A stretch of DNA of 64,000 bases, taken from the NCBI RefSeq assembly GCF_041435355.1, contig NZ_CP108442.1:6198501-6262500 (forward strand). The letters run 5' to 3'. Every line of letters begins with the position of its first letter. The stretch's first letter is position 1. The stretch comes from Streptomyces sp. NBC_01276 (GTDB lineage: Bacteria; Actinomycetota; Actinomycetes; Streptomycetales; Streptomycetaceae). Made by a program: the position numbers and the translations under genes. This document shows, in pieces, positions 50,530 through 60,725 of this stretch. The notes beneath the pieces were generated by a model. The model was not told where the DNA came from, made no database searches, and saw only the letters and a program-made list of their open reading frames with translations.

Positions 50530-51431
50530 TGGGCAAGGCACAGGACAAGCTGGTCGACGGCCTGTACGGGCTCGGCTGGGCGGGCGTCAAGAAGCTCCCC
50601 GAACCGGCCGCCGTGGCCCTCGGCCGCAAGATCGCCGACGTGGTCTGGAAGCGGCGCGGCAAGAGCGTGCTGCGGCTGGAGTCGAACCTGGCACGGGTGG
50701 TGCCGGACGCGACCCCCGAGCGGCTGCGCGAGCTCTCGCACGCCGGCATGCGCTCGTACATGCGCTACTGGATGGAATCCTTCCGGCTGCCGACGATGGA
50801 CCCGCGGCGGTTCAGCACGGAGGTCCGCTTCCAGGACGAGAACCTCCTGCGCGAGGCCCTCGCCACCGGGCGCGGGGTGATCGTGGCCCTGCCGCACCTG
50901 GCCAACTGGGACCTCGCGGGGGCCTGGGCCATCGGCCACATCGGGGTCCCGTTCACCACGGTCGCCGAGCGGCTCAAGCCCGAGTCGCTCTACGACCGCT
51001 TCGTGGCCTACCGCGAGAGCCTGGGCATGGAGGTGCTGCCGCACAGCGGCGGCGCCGCCTTCGGCACCCTGGCCCGGCGGCTGCGCTCCGGCGGCCTGGT
51101 CTGCCTGGTCGCGGACCGGGACCTGTCGGCCTCGGGGGTCGAGGTGGACTTCTTCGGCGCCAGGACGCGGATGCCGGCGGGCCCGGCCCTGCTGGCCCAG
51201 CAGACCGGCGCCGTACTGCTCCCGGCGACCCTGCACTACGGCGACACCCCGGTGATGCACGGCCGGATCCACCCCGAGGTGGAGGTGCCCGGCACGGGGA
51301 CGCGCACCGAGAAGACCGCGGCCATGACCCAGGCGCTCGCGGACGCCTTCGCCTGGGGCATCGCCGCCCACCCGGAGGACTGGCACATGCTGCAGCGCCT
51401 GTGGCTCGACGACCTGGAGGAGCGCCCGTAG
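50529..51431 (+). CDS. Phosphatidylinositol mannoside acyltransferase
   Basis: 300 residues, start overlapping the pgsA stop. LpxL/HtrB-type acyltransferase features: ALPHLANWDLAG (catalytic HxxxxD-type, His and Asp) and CLVADRDLSASGVEVDFFG. In Actinobacteria this family member (PatA) acylates mannose of PIM at the cytoplasmic face. Its stop touches the GTG of pimA (TAGTG), so the three genes form one translational unit. Confidence 0.87.
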   Translation: MGKAQDKLVDGLYGLGWAGVKKLPEPAAVALGRKIADVVWKRRGKSVLRLESNLARVVPDATPERLRELSHAGMRSYMRYWMESFRLPTMDPRRFSTEVRFQDENLLREALATGRGVIVALPHLANWDLAGAWAIGHIGVPFTTVAERLKPESLYDRFVAYRESLGMEVLPHSGGAAFGTLARRLRSGGLVCLVADRDLSASGVEVDFFGARTRMPAGPALLAQQTGAVLLPATLHYGDTPVMHGRIHPEVEVPGTGTRTEKTAAMTQALADAFAWGIAAHPEDWHMLQRLWLDDLEERP

Positions 51432-52594
51432 TGAAGATCGGCATCGTGTGCCCGTACTCGTGGGACGTGCCGGGCGGCGTCCAGTTCCACATCCGTGACC
51501 TGGCGGAGCACCTGATCCGCCTCGGCCACGAGGTGTCGGTCCTGGCGCCGGCCGACGACGAGACCCCGCTGCCCCCCTACGTGGTCTCGGCGGGCCGGGC
51601 GGTGCCGGTGCCCTACAACGGGTCGGTCGCCCGGCTGAACTTCGGCTTCCTGTCGGCCGCCCGGGTACGCCGCTGGCTGCACGACGGCGTCTTCGACGTG
51701 ATCCACATCCACGAGCCCGCCTCGCCCTCCCTCGGACTGCTGTCCTGCTGGGCGGCCCAGGGCCCGATCGTGGCGACCTTCCACACCTCCAACCCCCGCT
51801 CGCGAGCCATGATCGCCGCGTACCCGATCCTCCAGCCGGCGCTGGAGAAGATCAGCGCCCGGATCGCGGTGAGCGAGTACGCCCGGCGCACGCTGGTGGA
51901 ACACCTCGGCGGCGACGCCGTGGTCATCCCCAACGGCGTCGACGTGGACTTCTTCGCCAAGGCCGACCCGAATCCCGACTGGTCCGGCCGGACCCTGGGC
52001 TTCATCGGCCGCATCGACGAACCCCGCAAGGGCCTGCCGGTGCTGATGGCCGCCTTCCCGGCCATCGTCGAGCAGTGCCCGGACGTACGGCTGCTCGTCG
52101 CGGGCCGGGGCGACGAGGAGGAGGCGGTGGCCTCCCTCCCCGCGGAACTGCGCTCCCGGGTGGAGTTCCTCGGCATGGTCTCCGACGAGGACAAGGCGCG
52201 CCTGCTGCGCAGCGTGGACGTCTACGTCGCCCCCAACACCGGCGGCGAGAGCTTCGGGATCATCCTGGTCGAGGCCCTCTCCGCCGGAGCGGCCGTCCTG
52301 GCCTCGGACCTCGACGCCTTCGCCCAGGTCCTGGACCGGGGCGCGGCGGGGGAGCTCTTCGCCAACGAGGACGCCGGCTCGCTGGCGACGGCCGCCGTCG
52401 CCCTGCTGCGCGACCCGGACCGGCGCGCGGAGCTCAGCGCCCGCGGCTCGGCCCACGTACGGCGGTTCGACTGGTCGACGGTCGGCGCGGACATCCTGGC
52501 CGTCTACGAGACGGTGACCGACGGCGCGGCCGCGGTGGCCGCCGACGAACGCGTCCCCCTCCGCACCCGCCTCGGCTTCTCGCGGGACGGCTGA
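51431..52594 (+). CDS. pimA: Phosphatidylinositol alpha-mannosyltransferase
   Basis: 387 residues from the GTG at 51431. GT4 glycosyltransferase: MKIGIVCPYSWDVPGGVQFHI at the start (glycine loop), DVIHIHEPASPSLGLL, then the donor site GESFGIILVEALSAGAAVLASD containing the E-x7-E pair. It adds the first mannose from GDP-mannose to phosphatidylinositol. The gene context with PIP synthase and PIM acyltransferase supports PimA over a general mannosyltransferase. Confidence 0.9.
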   Translation: MKIGIVCPYSWDVPGGVQFHIRDLAEHLIRLGHEVSVLAPADDETPLPPYVVSAGRAVPVPYNGSVARLNFGFLSAARVRRWLHDGVFDVIHIHEPASPSLGLLSCWAAQGPIVATFHTSNPRSRAMIAAYPILQPALEKISARIAVSEYARRTLVEHLGGDAVVIPNGVDVDFFAKADPNPDWSGRTLGFIGRIDEPRKGLPVLMAAFPAIVEQCPDVRLLVAGRGDEEEAVASLPAELRSRVEFLGMVSDEDKARLLRSVDVYVAPNTGGESFGIILVEALSAGAAVLASDLDAFAQVLDRGAAGELFANEDAGSLATAAVALLRDPDRRAELSARGSAHVRRFDWSTVGADILAVYETVTDGAAAVAADERVPLRTRLGFSRDG

Positions 52595-52630
52595 GCGAGC
52601 GGCCTCCCGTAGCCGGTAGTGTCGCGGCCC

Positions 52631-53173
52631 GTGATCGAAAACCTTGTCTGGATCGCGGTGGCGCTCGGTGTCGTCGGGGTCTACCTCAGTTGGACCGCCG
52701 GGCGGCTGGACCGGCTGCACACGCGGATGGACGCCGCCCGGGCCGCCCTCGACGCGCAGCTCGTGCGGCGCGCCTCGGTGGTGTTGGAGGTGGCCACCTC
52801 CGGCGCGCTGGACCCCGCCTCCTCGCTCGTGCTGTACGAGGCCGCCCACGGGGCCCGGCAGGCCGAGGAGGAGCAGCGGGAGGTCGCCGAGAGCGAGCTC
52901 AGCCAGGCGTTGCGCGCGGTGTTCGCGGACGCCGACCAGGTGGAGGTGCTCAAGGCGGCTCCCGGGGGAGAGGCGGCGGCCGAGGAACTGGCCGCGGCCG
53001 TGCGCCGGGTCCCGATGGCGCGGCGGTTCCTCAACGACGCCGTACGGGCCGCCCGCGCGCTGCGCCGCCACCGCAAGGTGCGGTGGTTCAGACTGGCGGG
53101 ACACGCCCCGTTCCCGCTCGCCTTCGAAATGGACGATGAGCCTCCGGTGGACCTGGCGGACCGTCCCGCATAG
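52631..53173 (+). CDS. LemA-like membrane protein
   Basis: 180 residues from the GTG at 52631. One N-terminal membrane helix (LVWIAVALGVVGVYLSW) is followed by YLSWTAGRLDRLHTRMDAARAALDAQLVRRASVVLEVA, closely resembling the LemA helical core, then a helical C-terminal half. A TAGTGT at 52617-52622 lies eight bases before the GTG, suggesting a leaderless transcript. Function is unknown. Confidence 0.68.
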   Translation: MIENLVWIAVALGVVGVYLSWTAGRLDRLHTRMDAARAALDAQLVRRASVVLEVATSGALDPASSLVLYEAAHGARQAEEEQREVAESELSQALRAVFADADQVEVLKAAPGGEAAAEELAAAVRRVPMARRFLNDAVRAARALRRHRKVRWFRLAGHAPFPLAFEMDDEPPVDLADRPA

Positions 53174-53309
53174 GCGCGGGCGGGTCCGGCCAGTGCCGCG
53201 GGGGACAAGTCGAGGGGCCACCGGCTCCACATTGGCCCTTGCAGTGGACTGGTCGGTGGGGTTTTCTCAGCCCAGTAGTACCCGTCTTCCTTTCGAGTGA
53301 GGTCAACCC

Positions 53310-54227
53310 GTGAGCACGCTTCCCACCTCTTCCCAGTCCGCTGAGTCGGCCATCGGCACCTCCCGCGTCAAGCGCGGCATGGCCGAGCAGCTCAAGGGCG
53401 GCGTGATCATGGACGTGGTCAACGCCGAGCAGGCGAAGATCGCCGAGGACGCCGGCGCCGTGGCCGTCATGGCCCTGGAGCGGGTCCCCGCCGACATCCG
53501 CAAGGACGGCGGCGTGGCCCGCATGTCGGACCCGAACATGATCGAAGAGATCATCGGGGCCGTCTCCATCCCGGTCATGGCCAAGTCCCGCATCGGCCAC
53601 TTCGTCGAGGCCCAGGTCCTGCAGTCCCTCGGCGTCGACTACATCGACGAGTCCGAGGTCCTGACCCCGGCCGACGAGGTCAACCACTCCGACAAGTGGG
53701 CGTTCACCACCCCCTTCGTCTGCGGTGCCACCAACCTGGGCGAGGCCCTGCGCCGCATCGCCGAGGGCGCGGCCATGATCCGCTCGAAGGGCGAGGCCGG
53801 CACCGGCAACGTCGTCGAGGCCGTCCGTCACCTGCGTCAGATCAAGAACGAGATCGCCCGCCTGCGCGGCTACGACAACAACGAGCTGTTCGCCGCCGCC
53901 AAGGAGCTGCGCGCGCCGTACGAGCTCGTCAAGGAGGTCGCCGAGCTCGGCAAGCTCCCGGTCGTGCTGTTCTCCGCCGGTGGCGTCGCCACCCCGGCCG
54001 ACGCCGCGCTGATGCGCCAGCTCGGTGCCGAGGGCGTCTTCGTCGGCTCCGGCATCTTCAAGTCGGGCGACCCGGCCAAGCGCGCCGCCGCAATCGTGAA
54101 GGCCACCACCTTCTACGACGACCCGAAGGTCATCGCGGACGCCTCCCGCAACCTGGGCGAGGCCATGGTCGGCATCAACTGCGACACCCTCCCCGAGGCC
54201 GAGCGCTACGCCAACCGCGGCTGGTAG
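53310..54227 (+). CDS. pdxS: Pyridoxal 5'-phosphate synthase subunit PdxS
   Basis: 305 residues from the GTG at 53310. The PdxS/SNZ barrel is intact, with imine-forming Lys92 (in AKSRIGHF) and Lys160 (in RSKGEAGTG) at the two active positions. It makes PLP from ribose 5-phosphate, glyceraldehyde 3-phosphate and ammonia from PdxT, whose gene follows six bases later. PLP also serves the MocR and class IV enzymes elsewhere in the window. Confidence 0.97.
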   Translation: MSTLPTSSQSAESAIGTSRVKRGMAEQLKGGVIMDVVNAEQAKIAEDAGAVAVMALERVPADIRKDGGVARMSDPNMIEEIIGAVSIPVMAKSRIGHFVEAQVLQSLGVDYIDESEVLTPADEVNHSDKWAFTTPFVCGATNLGEALRRIAEGAAMIRSKGEAGTGNVVEAVRHLRQIKNEIARLRGYDNNELFAAAKELRAPYELVKEVAELGKLPVVLFSAGGVATPADAALMRQLGAEGVFVGSGIFKSGDPAKRAAAIVKATTFYDDPKVIADASRNLGEAMVGINCDTLPEAERYANRGW

Positions 54228-54233
54228 TCGGAC

Positions 54234-54824
54234 ATGACCACCCCCGTGATCGGTGTCCTGGCCCTCCAGGGCGACGTACGGGAGCACCTGATCGCCCTGG
54301 CCGCGGCGGACGCCGTGGCCAGGCCGGTCCGGCGCCCCGAGGAGCTCGCCGAGGTCGACGCCCTGGTGATCCCCGGCGGCGAGTCGACGACCATGTCGAA
54401 GCTCGCCGTGCTGTTCGGCATGCTGGAGCCGCTGCGCGAGCGCGTCCGGGCGGGCATGCCCGTCTACGGCACCTGCGCCGGCATGATCATGCTCGCCGAC
54501 AAGCTGCTCGACGGCCGTGACGACCAGGAGACGCTCGGCGGGATCGACATGATCGTGCGCCGCAACGCCTTCGGCCGCCAGAACGAGTCCTTCGAAGCGA
54601 AGATCGACTTCGCGGGCATAGCGGGCGGCTCCGTCGAGGGCGTCTTCATCCGCGCCCCGTGGGTCGAGTCCGTCGGCGCCACCGCCGAGGTGCTCGCCAC
54701 GTACGAGGGCCACACGGTCGCCGTGCGCCAGGGCAATGTGCTGGCGACCTCGTTCCACCCCGAACTGACCGGGGACGACCGCGTCCACGCGTACTTCGTC
54801 GACATGGTGCGCGCGGGGCTCTGA
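54234..54824 (+). CDS. pdxT: PLP synthase glutaminase subunit PdxT
   Basis: 196 residues from the ATG at 54234. The glutaminase nucleophile Cys81 in [10 protein letters not shown], the PGGEST motif and the C-terminal HPE (near 176) form the class I amidotransferase triad. It passes ammonia to PdxS. The gene is tightly linked to pdxS. Confidence 0.96.
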   Translation: MTTPVIGVLALQGDVREHLIALAAADAVARPVRRPEELAEVDALVIPGGESTTMSKLAVLFGMLEPLRERVRAGMPVYGTCAGMIMLADKLLDGRDDQETLGGIDMIVRRNAFGRQNESFEAKIDFAGIAGGSVEGVFIRAPWVESVGATAEVLATYEGHTVAVRQGNVLATSFHPELTGDDRVHAYFVDMVRAGL

Positions 54825-54881
54825 CGGCGTCCCGGTAGGATCTGAGGCGAACATTGTTGGTGACGCGAAGGAGACAGGCAG

Positions 54882-55634
54882 ATGTCCGGCCACTCTAAAT
54901 GGGCTACGACGAAGCACAAGAAGGCCGTGGTTGACGCCAAGCGCGGCAAGCTCTTCGCGAAGCTGATCAAGAACATCGAGGTCGCGGCCCGTATGGGCGG
55001 TGCCGACGTCGATGGCAACCCGACGCTCTTCGACGCCATCCAGAAGGCCAAGAAGAGCTCGGTCCCGAACAAGAACATCGACTCCGCGGTCAAGCGCGGC
55101 GGCGGCCTCGAGGCCGGCGGCGCCGACTACGAGACGATCATGTACGAGGGCTACGGTCCGAACGGTGTCGCGGTGCTCATCGAGTGCCTCACCGACAACC
55201 GCAACCGTGCCGCCTCCGACGTGCGCGTCGCCATGACCCGCAACGGCGGCTCGATGGCCGACCCGGGCTCGGTCTCGTACCTGTTCAACCGCAAGGGCGT
55301 CGTCCTGCTGCCCAAGGGCGAGCTCTCCGAGGACGACGTGCTGGAGACGGTGCTCGACGCCGGCGCCGAAGAGGTCAACGACCTCGGCGAGAGCTTCGAG
55401 ATCATCAGCGAGGCCACCGACATGGTCGCGGTCCGTACCGCGCTCCAGCAGGCGGGCATCGACTACGACTCGGCCGACTCCAACTTCCTGCCGACCATGC
55501 AGGTCGAGCTGGACGAAGAGGGCGCTCGCAAGATCTTCAAGCTGATCGACGCGCTGGAGGACAGCGACGACGTGCAGAACGTCTTCGCCAACTTCGACGT
55601 CTCGGACGAGGTCATGGAGAAGGTCGACGCCTGA
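54882..55634 (+). CDS. YebC/PmpR-family regulatory protein
   Basis: 250 residues from the ATG at 54882 with AAGGAGA upstream. The start [27 protein letters not shown] and the acidic later region ([23 protein letters not shown]) are characteristic. The YebC family binds DNA and/or acts in translation of difficult motifs; which role applies here is not known. TAGGAT at 54836-54841 may be its -10. A strong terminator follows. Confidence 0.93.
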   Translation: MSGHSKWATTKHKKAVVDAKRGKLFAKLIKNIEVAARMGGADVDGNPTLFDAIQKAKKSSVPNKNIDSAVKRGGGLEAGGADYETIMYEGYGPNGVAVLIECLTDNRNRAASDVRVAMTRNGGSMADPGSVSYLFNRKGVVLLPKGELSEDDVLETVLDAGAEEVNDLGESFEIISEATDMVAVRTALQQAGIDYDSADSNFLPTMQVELDEEGARKIFKLIDALEDSDDVQNVFANFDVSDEVMEKVDA

Positions 55635-55646
55635 CCCGCGCCCACA

Positions 55647-55684
55647 GCGACGGGCCGACGGGACACACCCCGTCGGCCCGTCGC
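55647..55684 (+). terminator. Terminator after yebC
   Basis: GCGACGGGCCGACGGG (55647-55662) pairs with CCCGTCGGCCCGTCGC (55669-55684) over a short loop, followed by TTTGTC. Confidence 0.85.
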
Positions 55685-55748
55685 TTTGTCAGTGGCGGCC
55701 GATAGCCTGCACGGGCACGCACAGGCGATCGACGAGCGGGGGACGGGC

Positions 55749-56282
55749 ATGCGCGTACTCGGGGTGGACCCCGGCCTGACGCGGTGTGGCGTCGGGGTGG
55801 TCGAGGGGGTCGCCGGGCGGCCACTGACCATGATCGGCGTCGGTGTCGTGCGCACGCCCGCGGACGCCGAACTGGGGGACCGGCTCGTCGCCGTCGAGCG
55901 GGGCATCGAGGAATGGCTCGACACGTACCGCCCCGAGGTGGTGGCCGTGGAGCGGGTCTTCAGCCAGCACAACGTCAGCACCGTCATGGGCACCGCCCAG
56001 GCCAGCGCCGTCGCCATGCTCTGCGCGGCGCGCCGCGGGATACCGGTCGCCCTGCACACCCCCAGCGAGGTCAAGGCCGCCGTCACCGGCACCGGCCGGG
56101 CCGACAAGGCGCAGGTCGGAGCCATGGTGACCCGGCTGCTGCGGCTGGCCGCCCCGCCGAAACCGGCCGACGCCGCCGATGCCCTCGCCCTCGCCATCTG
56201 CCACATCTGGCGGGCCCCCGCCCAGAACCGACTCCAGCGGGCGGCCGCCCTGCACGCCGCCTCGAAAGGCCGTACCCGATGA
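55749..56282 (+). CDS. ruvC: Holliday junction endodeoxyribonuclease RuvC
   Basis: 177 residues from the ATG at 55749. Catalytic acidic residues Asp7 ([12 protein letters not shown]), Glu68 (VAVERVF) and Asp141/Asp144 ([14 protein letters not shown]) are present. It cleaves Holliday junctions made by recombination. The last four bases overlap the ruvA start (ATGA). Confidence 0.97.
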   Translation: MRVLGVDPGLTRCGVGVVEGVAGRPLTMIGVGVVRTPADAELGDRLVAVERGIEEWLDTYRPEVVAVERVFSQHNVSTVMGTAQASAVAMLCAARRGIPVALHTPSEVKAAVTGTGRADKAQVGAMVTRLLRLAAPPKPADAADALALAICHIWRAPAQNRLQRAAALHAASKGRTR

Positions 56283-56911
56283 TTGCCTTCGTCAGCGGCC
56301 AGGTCGCCGCACTCGCCCCCACCCTCGCCGTGATCGAGGTCGGCGGGGTCGGCATGGCCGTGCAGTGCACGCCGAACACGATCGCGGGCCTGCGGATCGG
56401 CGATCCGGCCCGGCTGGCGACCTCCCTGGTCGTGCGCGAGGACTCGCTGACCCTCTACGGCTTCGCCGACGACGACGAACGCCAGGTCTTCGAGCTCCTC
56501 CAGACCGCCAGCGGCGTCGGGCCCCGGCTGGCCCAGGCCATGCTCGGCGTACACAGCCCCGACGCGCTGCGCCTGGCCGTCTCCACGGCCGACGAGAAGG
56601 CCCTCACGGCGGTGCCCGGAATCGGCAAGAAGGGCGCCCAGAAGCTCCTCCTGGAGCTCAAGGACAAGCTGGGCGCTCCGCTGGGGTCGAGCGGCCTGGT
56701 CGGTGCGCAGCGCGCGGCGGCGTCAGGACCCGCCCCGTGGACCGAGCAGCTCTCCGCGGCACTGATCGGGCTGGGCTACGCCCCGCGGGAGGCGGACGAG
56801 GCCGTCTCGGCGGTGACGCCGCAGGCCGAGGCCGCGATCGCGGCCGGCGGCTCCGCCCCGGTCCCGCAGCTGCTGAGGGCCGCCCTCCAGAGCCTGAACC
56901 GGGCCCGCTGA
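56279..56911 (+). CDS. ruvA: Holliday junction branch migration protein RuvA
   Basis: 210 residues from the ATG at 56279. The N-terminal OB domain ([25 protein letters not shown]) is followed by two helix-hairpin-helix motifs ([41 protein letters not shown]) and a C-terminal RuvB-binding domain. It binds four-way junctions and loads RuvB. Confidence 0.97.
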   Translation: MIAFVSGQVAALAPTLAVIEVGGVGMAVQCTPNTIAGLRIGDPARLATSLVVREDSLTLYGFADDDERQVFELLQTASGVGPRLAQAMLGVHSPDALRLAVSTADEKALTAVPGIGKKGAQKLLLELKDKLGAPLGSSGLVGAQRAAASGPAPWTEQLSAALIGLGYAPREADEAVSAVTPQAEAAIAAGGSAPVPQLLRAALQSLNRAR

Positions 56912-56984
56912 GCCGGGCCCGCCGAGCCGGGTGCCGCCGCGCGGAGCCCGCCCCCGCCGCTCCCCGCCCGGACCGCACCCCACG

Positions 56985-57011
56985 GGGTCCGGGGTGGAGC
57001 CCGGGGAACGG
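56985..57011. repeat. Dispersed palindromic repeat, copy 2
   Basis: GGGTCCGGGGTGGAGCCCGG followed by GGAACGG, between ruvA and ruvB, nearly identical to 16337-16361. The core CCGGGGTGGAGCCCGG can fold as a hairpin. Confidence 0.55.
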
Positions 57012-57055
57012 CACCGCAGAGACCACCGTACGAACCGAGAAGGCAGACTGACACC

Positions 57056-58132
57056 GTGAACTGGGACGACGACGACACCACCACCGAGGACGAGGCCCGC
57101 ATCGTCGCCGCGGGCGCCGACGGCGAGGACACCGCCGTCGAGGCGGCCCTGCGCCCCAAGGACCTCGGTGAGTTCGTCGGCCAGGAGAAGGTCCGCCAGC
57201 AGCTCGACCTCGTCCTCAAGGCGGCGAAGCAGCGCGGCGCCACCGCCGACCACGTCCTGCTCTCCGGCGCGCCCGGCCTCGGCAAGACCACCCTCTCCAT
57301 GATCATCGCCGCCGAGATGGGGGCGCCGATCCGGATCACCTCCGGCCCGGCCATCCAGCACGCGGGCGACCTCGCCGCCATCCTCTCCTCCCTCCAGGAG
57401 GGCGAGGTCCTCTTCCTCGACGAGATCCACCGCATGTCCCGGCCCGCCGAGGAGATGCTGTACATGGCGATGGAGGACTTCCGCGTCGACGTGATCGTCG
57501 GCAAGGGCCCGGGAGCGACCGCCATCCCGCTGGAGCTGCCGCCGTTCACCCTCGTCGGGGCGACCACCCGGGCCGGCCTCCTGCCCCCGCCGCTGCGGGA
57601 CCGCTTCGGCTTCACCGGCCACATGGAGTTCTACGCCCCCGAGGAGCTGGAGCGGGTCGTCCACCGCTCCGCCCGCCTCCTCGACGTGGAGATCGACACC
57701 GCCGGCGCCGCCGAGATCGCCGGCCGCTCCCGCGGCACGCCCCGCATCGCCAACCGCCTCCTGCGCCGCGTCCGCGACTACGCCCAGGTGCGGGCCGACG
57801 GGGTGATCACCCGCGAGGTGGCCGGAACCGCCCTCCAGGTCTACGAGGTGGACGCCCGCGGGCTCGACCGGCTGGACCGCGCGGTGCTGGAGGCCCTGCT
57901 CAAGCTGTTCGGCGGTGGCCCCGTAGGCCTGTCCACGCTCGCGGTCGCGGTCGGCGAGGAGCGCGAGACCGTCGAGGAAGTGGCCGAACCCTTCCTGGTC
58001 CGTGAGGGACTGCTGGCGCGCACCCCGCGCGGGCGGGTCGCCACCCCCGCCGCATGGGCTCACCTGGGGCTTGTCCCCCCGCAGCAGGCCGTCGGCGGAC
58101 CAAGGGGACAACAGGGCTTGTTCGGGGCCTGA
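57056..58132 (+). CDS. ruvB: Holliday junction branch migration ATPase RuvB
   Basis: 358 residues from the GTG at 57056. Walker A GAPGLGKT (71-78), Walker B LFLDEIHR, sensor 1 GATTRAGLL and the arginine-bearing [11 protein letters not shown] region are intact, followed by the winged helix. It drives branch migration as a hexameric ring with RuvA. The 144-base gap from ruvA holds a dispersed repeat, an unusual separation for this operon. Confidence 0.97.
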   Translation: MNWDDDDTTTEDEARIVAAGADGEDTAVEAALRPKDLGEFVGQEKVRQQLDLVLKAAKQRGATADHVLLSGAPGLGKTTLSMIIAAEMGAPIRITSGPAIQHAGDLAAILSSLQEGEVLFLDEIHRMSRPAEEMLYMAMEDFRVDVIVGKGPGATAIPLELPPFTLVGATTRAGLLPPPLRDRFGFTGHMEFYAPEELERVVHRSARLLDVEIDTAGAAEIAGRSRGTPRIANRLLRRVRDYAQVRADGVITREVAGTALQVYEVDARGLDRLDRAVLEALLKLFGGGPVGLSTLAVAVGEERETVEEVAEPFLVREGLLARTPRGRVATPAAWAHLGLVPPQQAVGGPRGQQGLFGA

Positions 58133-58179
58133 CGGCGCGGGCGTTTCCCCGGTCAGGAACTGCGGTGCCATGCTGGGCG

Positions 58180-58209
58180 TTGTTCCATCGGTGCGGACTC
58201 GCCTAGACT
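58180..58209 (+). promoter_or_regulatory. Putative promoter for yajC-secDF
   Basis: TTGTTC (58180-58185) and TAGACT (58204-58209) are 18 bases apart, about 90 bases before the yajC start at 58297. Confidence 0.45.
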
Positions 58210-58296
58210 CCGCCGATGCCGACCCTTCGGGTCGGCGTGCCCACCCCCGTAGAAAATGGCCGTCTCCCGTGCGGTCGTGCGAAGGATCTCCGTCCC

Positions 58297-58776
58297 GTGA
58301 ATCTCGTGACACTCCTCCCGTTCATCGTGCTCATCGGGGCGATGTTCCTGATGACCCGCTCCGCCAAGAAGAAGCAGCAGGCGGCCGCGCAGATGCGCAA
58401 CGACATGTCGCCCGGCACCGGCGTCCGCACCATCGGCGGCATGTACGCCACGGTGAAGGAGATCGGTGACGACACGGTCACTCTTGAGGTGGCCCCCGGC
58501 GTCCACGCCATCTACGCGAAGAACGCCATCGGCGCCGTGCTGGAGGACGAGGAGTACAACCGCATCGTCCACGGCACCACCGAGGACCTGAGCCTCGACA
58601 CGCCGGTCGTCCCGGACGACGCCTCCTCGCTGACCGAGGCCGACGCCCCGAAGACGGACCTGTCGAAGGACGGCGACGCGGACGAGGCCCCCAAGCTCGA
58701 CCTGGGCAAGGGCGACGAGTCCAAGGGCGACGAGCCGAAGGACGGCAAGTCCGACGGCGAGGCCGGCACCAAGTAG
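58297..58776 (+). CDS. yajC: Preprotein translocase subunit YajC
   Basis: 159 residues from the GTG at 58297 with AAGGA upstream. One N-terminal membrane helix (LVTLLPFIVLIGAMFLM) and the core GTGVRTIGGMYATVKEIGDDTVTLEVAPGV match YajC. The C-terminal ~60 residues are a charged Lys/Asp/Glu tail with KGDESKGDEPKDGKSDGE repeats, longer than in E. coli. It works with SecDF. secD follows. Confidence 0.93.
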   Translation: MNLVTLLPFIVLIGAMFLMTRSAKKKQQAAAQMRNDMSPGTGVRTIGGMYATVKEIGDDTVTLEVAPGVHAIYAKNAIGAVLEDEEYNRIVHGTTEDLSLDTPVVPDDASSLTEADAPKTDLSKDGDADEAPKLDLGKGDESKGDEPKDGKSDGEAGTK

Positions 58777-58925
58777 CGTCCGGCCGGTACCGCGGTGGCG
58801 CCCGACCGGCGGCGCCGCGGTACCCGCAGTGAACTTCTGCGGGGGGCAGGGGTCCCCACCACACATTTCGTGGCCGTCCGCGCGCTGACCCGGCGCGGGA
58901 CGGTTGGACAGGGAGAAACGACAAG

Positions 58926-60722
58926 GTGGCAGCACCGAAGAAGGGCCGGCGGCCCACGGGGGCTCAGGGGAGGCCGGGGCGCGCCCTGGCCATCATCCTG
59001 ATCGCGATGGTGGCGCTCACCGCGGGGATGTTCCTCACGAAGCAGACGACCCCCCGCCTGGGCATCGACCTCGCGGGCGGTACGAGCATCACGCTCAAGG
59101 CCAAGAGCGAGCCCGGCAAGCCGGACGCGGTCAACGAGACCAACATGAACACGGCGGTCGGCATCATCGAGCGCCGCGTCAACGGTCTCGGCGTCTCGGA
59201 GGCCGAGGTCCAGACGCAGGGCCGCGACCACATCATCGTGAACATCCCCAAGGGGACCAACGAGCAGCAGGCGCGCGAGCAGGTCGGTACCACCGCCCAG
59301 CTCTACTTCCGCCCCGTGCTCGCTTTCGCCGACGGCGCCCCCGTCGCCCCGGAGACCAAGCCGAGCGGGTCCCCGACCCCCTCCGCGAGCGGATCCGGCG
59401 CCCCGAAGGCCGAAGGCAGCGGCAAGCCCTCCGCCCCGGCCACCCCGTCGTCCAGCGCCACTTCCCAGGGCCGTGTGCTCAGCGAGGGCCTCAAGGCCCC
59501 GGGCACCCCCTCTCCCTCGCCCTCGGCGGGCGAGTCGAAGAAGGCAGACGACAAGGCCACGACCCCGCCCGCGACCCCTGCCCCGAGCGCCCCGCCCGTG
59601 GACCCCGCCGTCGCCGACCTGCAGGCGAAGTTCGCCGCGCTGGACTGCACCAAGGAGGACCAGCGCGCCGCCGCCGGCAAGGGCGCCAAGCCCGAGGACC
59701 CGATGCTCGCCTGTGGCAAGCGCGGCAACCTCTGGGGCAAGTGGGTCCTCGGTCCGGCCCAGCTCAACGGCCAGGACGTGAAGGACGCCAAGGGCGTCAT
59801 CGACCAGCAGCGTGGCCAGTGGATCGTCACGATGCAGTTCACCGACAAGGGCGCCGACAAGTTCGCCAAGATCACCGGTGAGCTGGCCACCAAGCAGGCC
59901 CCGCAGAACCAGTTCGCGATCGTGCTCGACGGCGAGGTCATCTCCGACCCGTCCGTCAGCCAGGCCCTGACCGGCGGCAACGCCGAGATCTCGGGTGGCT
60001 TCACCCAGCAGTCCGCGCAGGACCTCGGCAACATGCTGTCGTACGGCGCCCTGCCGCTGTCCTTCCAGGAGGACAGCGTCACCACGGTCACCGCCGCCCT
60101 CGGCGGGGAGCAGCTGAAGGCCGGCCTGATCGCCGGTGCCATCGGCCTCGCCCTCGTGGTGATCTACCTGCTGATCTACTACCGCGGCCTGGCCTTCATC
60201 GCCGTCGTCAGCCTCATGGTCTCCGCCGTCCTCACCTACACGATCATGGCGCTGCTGGGCAAGGGCATCGGCTTCGCCCTGAACCTGCCGGCCGTCTGCG
60301 GCGCGATCGTGGCCATCGGCATCACGGCGGACTCGTTCATCGTCTACTTCGAACGCATCCGGGACGAGATCCGCGAGGGCCGCACCCTGCGTCCGGCCGT
60401 CGAGCGCGCCTGGCCCCGTGCCCGGCGCACCATCCTGGTCTCCGACTTCGTGTCCTTCCTCGCCGCCGCGGTGCTCTTCATCGTCACCGTCGGCAAGGTC
60501 CAGGGCTTCGCCTTCACGCTGGGTCTGACCACCCTGCTCGACGTGGTCGTGGTGTTCCTCTTCACCAAGCCGATCATGACGCTGGTCGCGCGCACGAAGT
60601 TCTTCTCCAGCGGTCACCCGTGGTCCGGGCTGGACCCCAAGCGCCTGGGCGCCAAGCCGCCGCTGCGCCGGTCCCGCCGCACGGGCCCCGTCCCCGCCCC
60701 CGTCGACGCAAAGGAGGCGTGA
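58926..60722 (+). CDS. secD: Protein translocase subunit SecD
   Basis: 598 residues from the GTG at 58926. The signature TPRLGIDLAGGTSITLKA follows helix 1, and the C-terminal RND-like membrane domain (PAVCGAIVAIGITADSFIVYFERIRDE) is intact. Residues ~134-222 are a Pro/Ser/Ala-rich low-complexity insert within the periplasmic-type domain, typical of Streptomyces SecD but absent from most bacteria. It uses the proton motive force to aid late export. secF begins three bases after its stop. Confidence 0.95.
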   Translation: MAAPKKGRRPTGAQGRPGRALAIILIAMVALTAGMFLTKQTTPRLGIDLAGGTSITLKAKSEPGKPDAVNETNMNTAVGIIERRVNGLGVSEAEVQTQGRDHIIVNIPKGTNEQQAREQVGTTAQLYFRPVLAFADGAPVAPETKPSGSPTPSASGSGAPKAEGSGKPSAPATPSSSATSQGRVLSEGLKAPGTPSPSPSAGESKKADDKATTPPATPAPSAPPVDPAVADLQAKFAALDCTKEDQRAAAGKGAKPEDPMLACGKRGNLWGKWVLGPAQLNGQDVKDAKGVIDQQRGQWIVTMQFTDKGADKFAKITGELATKQAPQNQFAIVLDGEVISDPSVSQALTGGNAEISGGFTQQSAQDLGNMLSYGALPLSFQEDSVTTVTAALGGEQLKAGLIAGAIGLALVVIYLLIYYRGLAFIAVVSLMVSAVLTYTIMALLGKGIGFALNLPAVCGAIVAIGITADSFIVYFERIRDEIREGRTLRPAVERAWPRARRTILVSDFVSFLAAAVLFIVTVGKVQGFAFTLGLTTLLDVVVVFLFTKPIMTLVARTKFFSSGHPWSGLDPKRLGAKPPLRRSRRTGPVPAPVDAKEA

Positions 60723-60725
60723 GAG

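Noticed and set aside
54606..54660. Possible internal start or separate small gene inside pdxT
   Set aside because: The full PdxT frame with catalytic Cys, His and Glu is intact. Nothing independent is supported.
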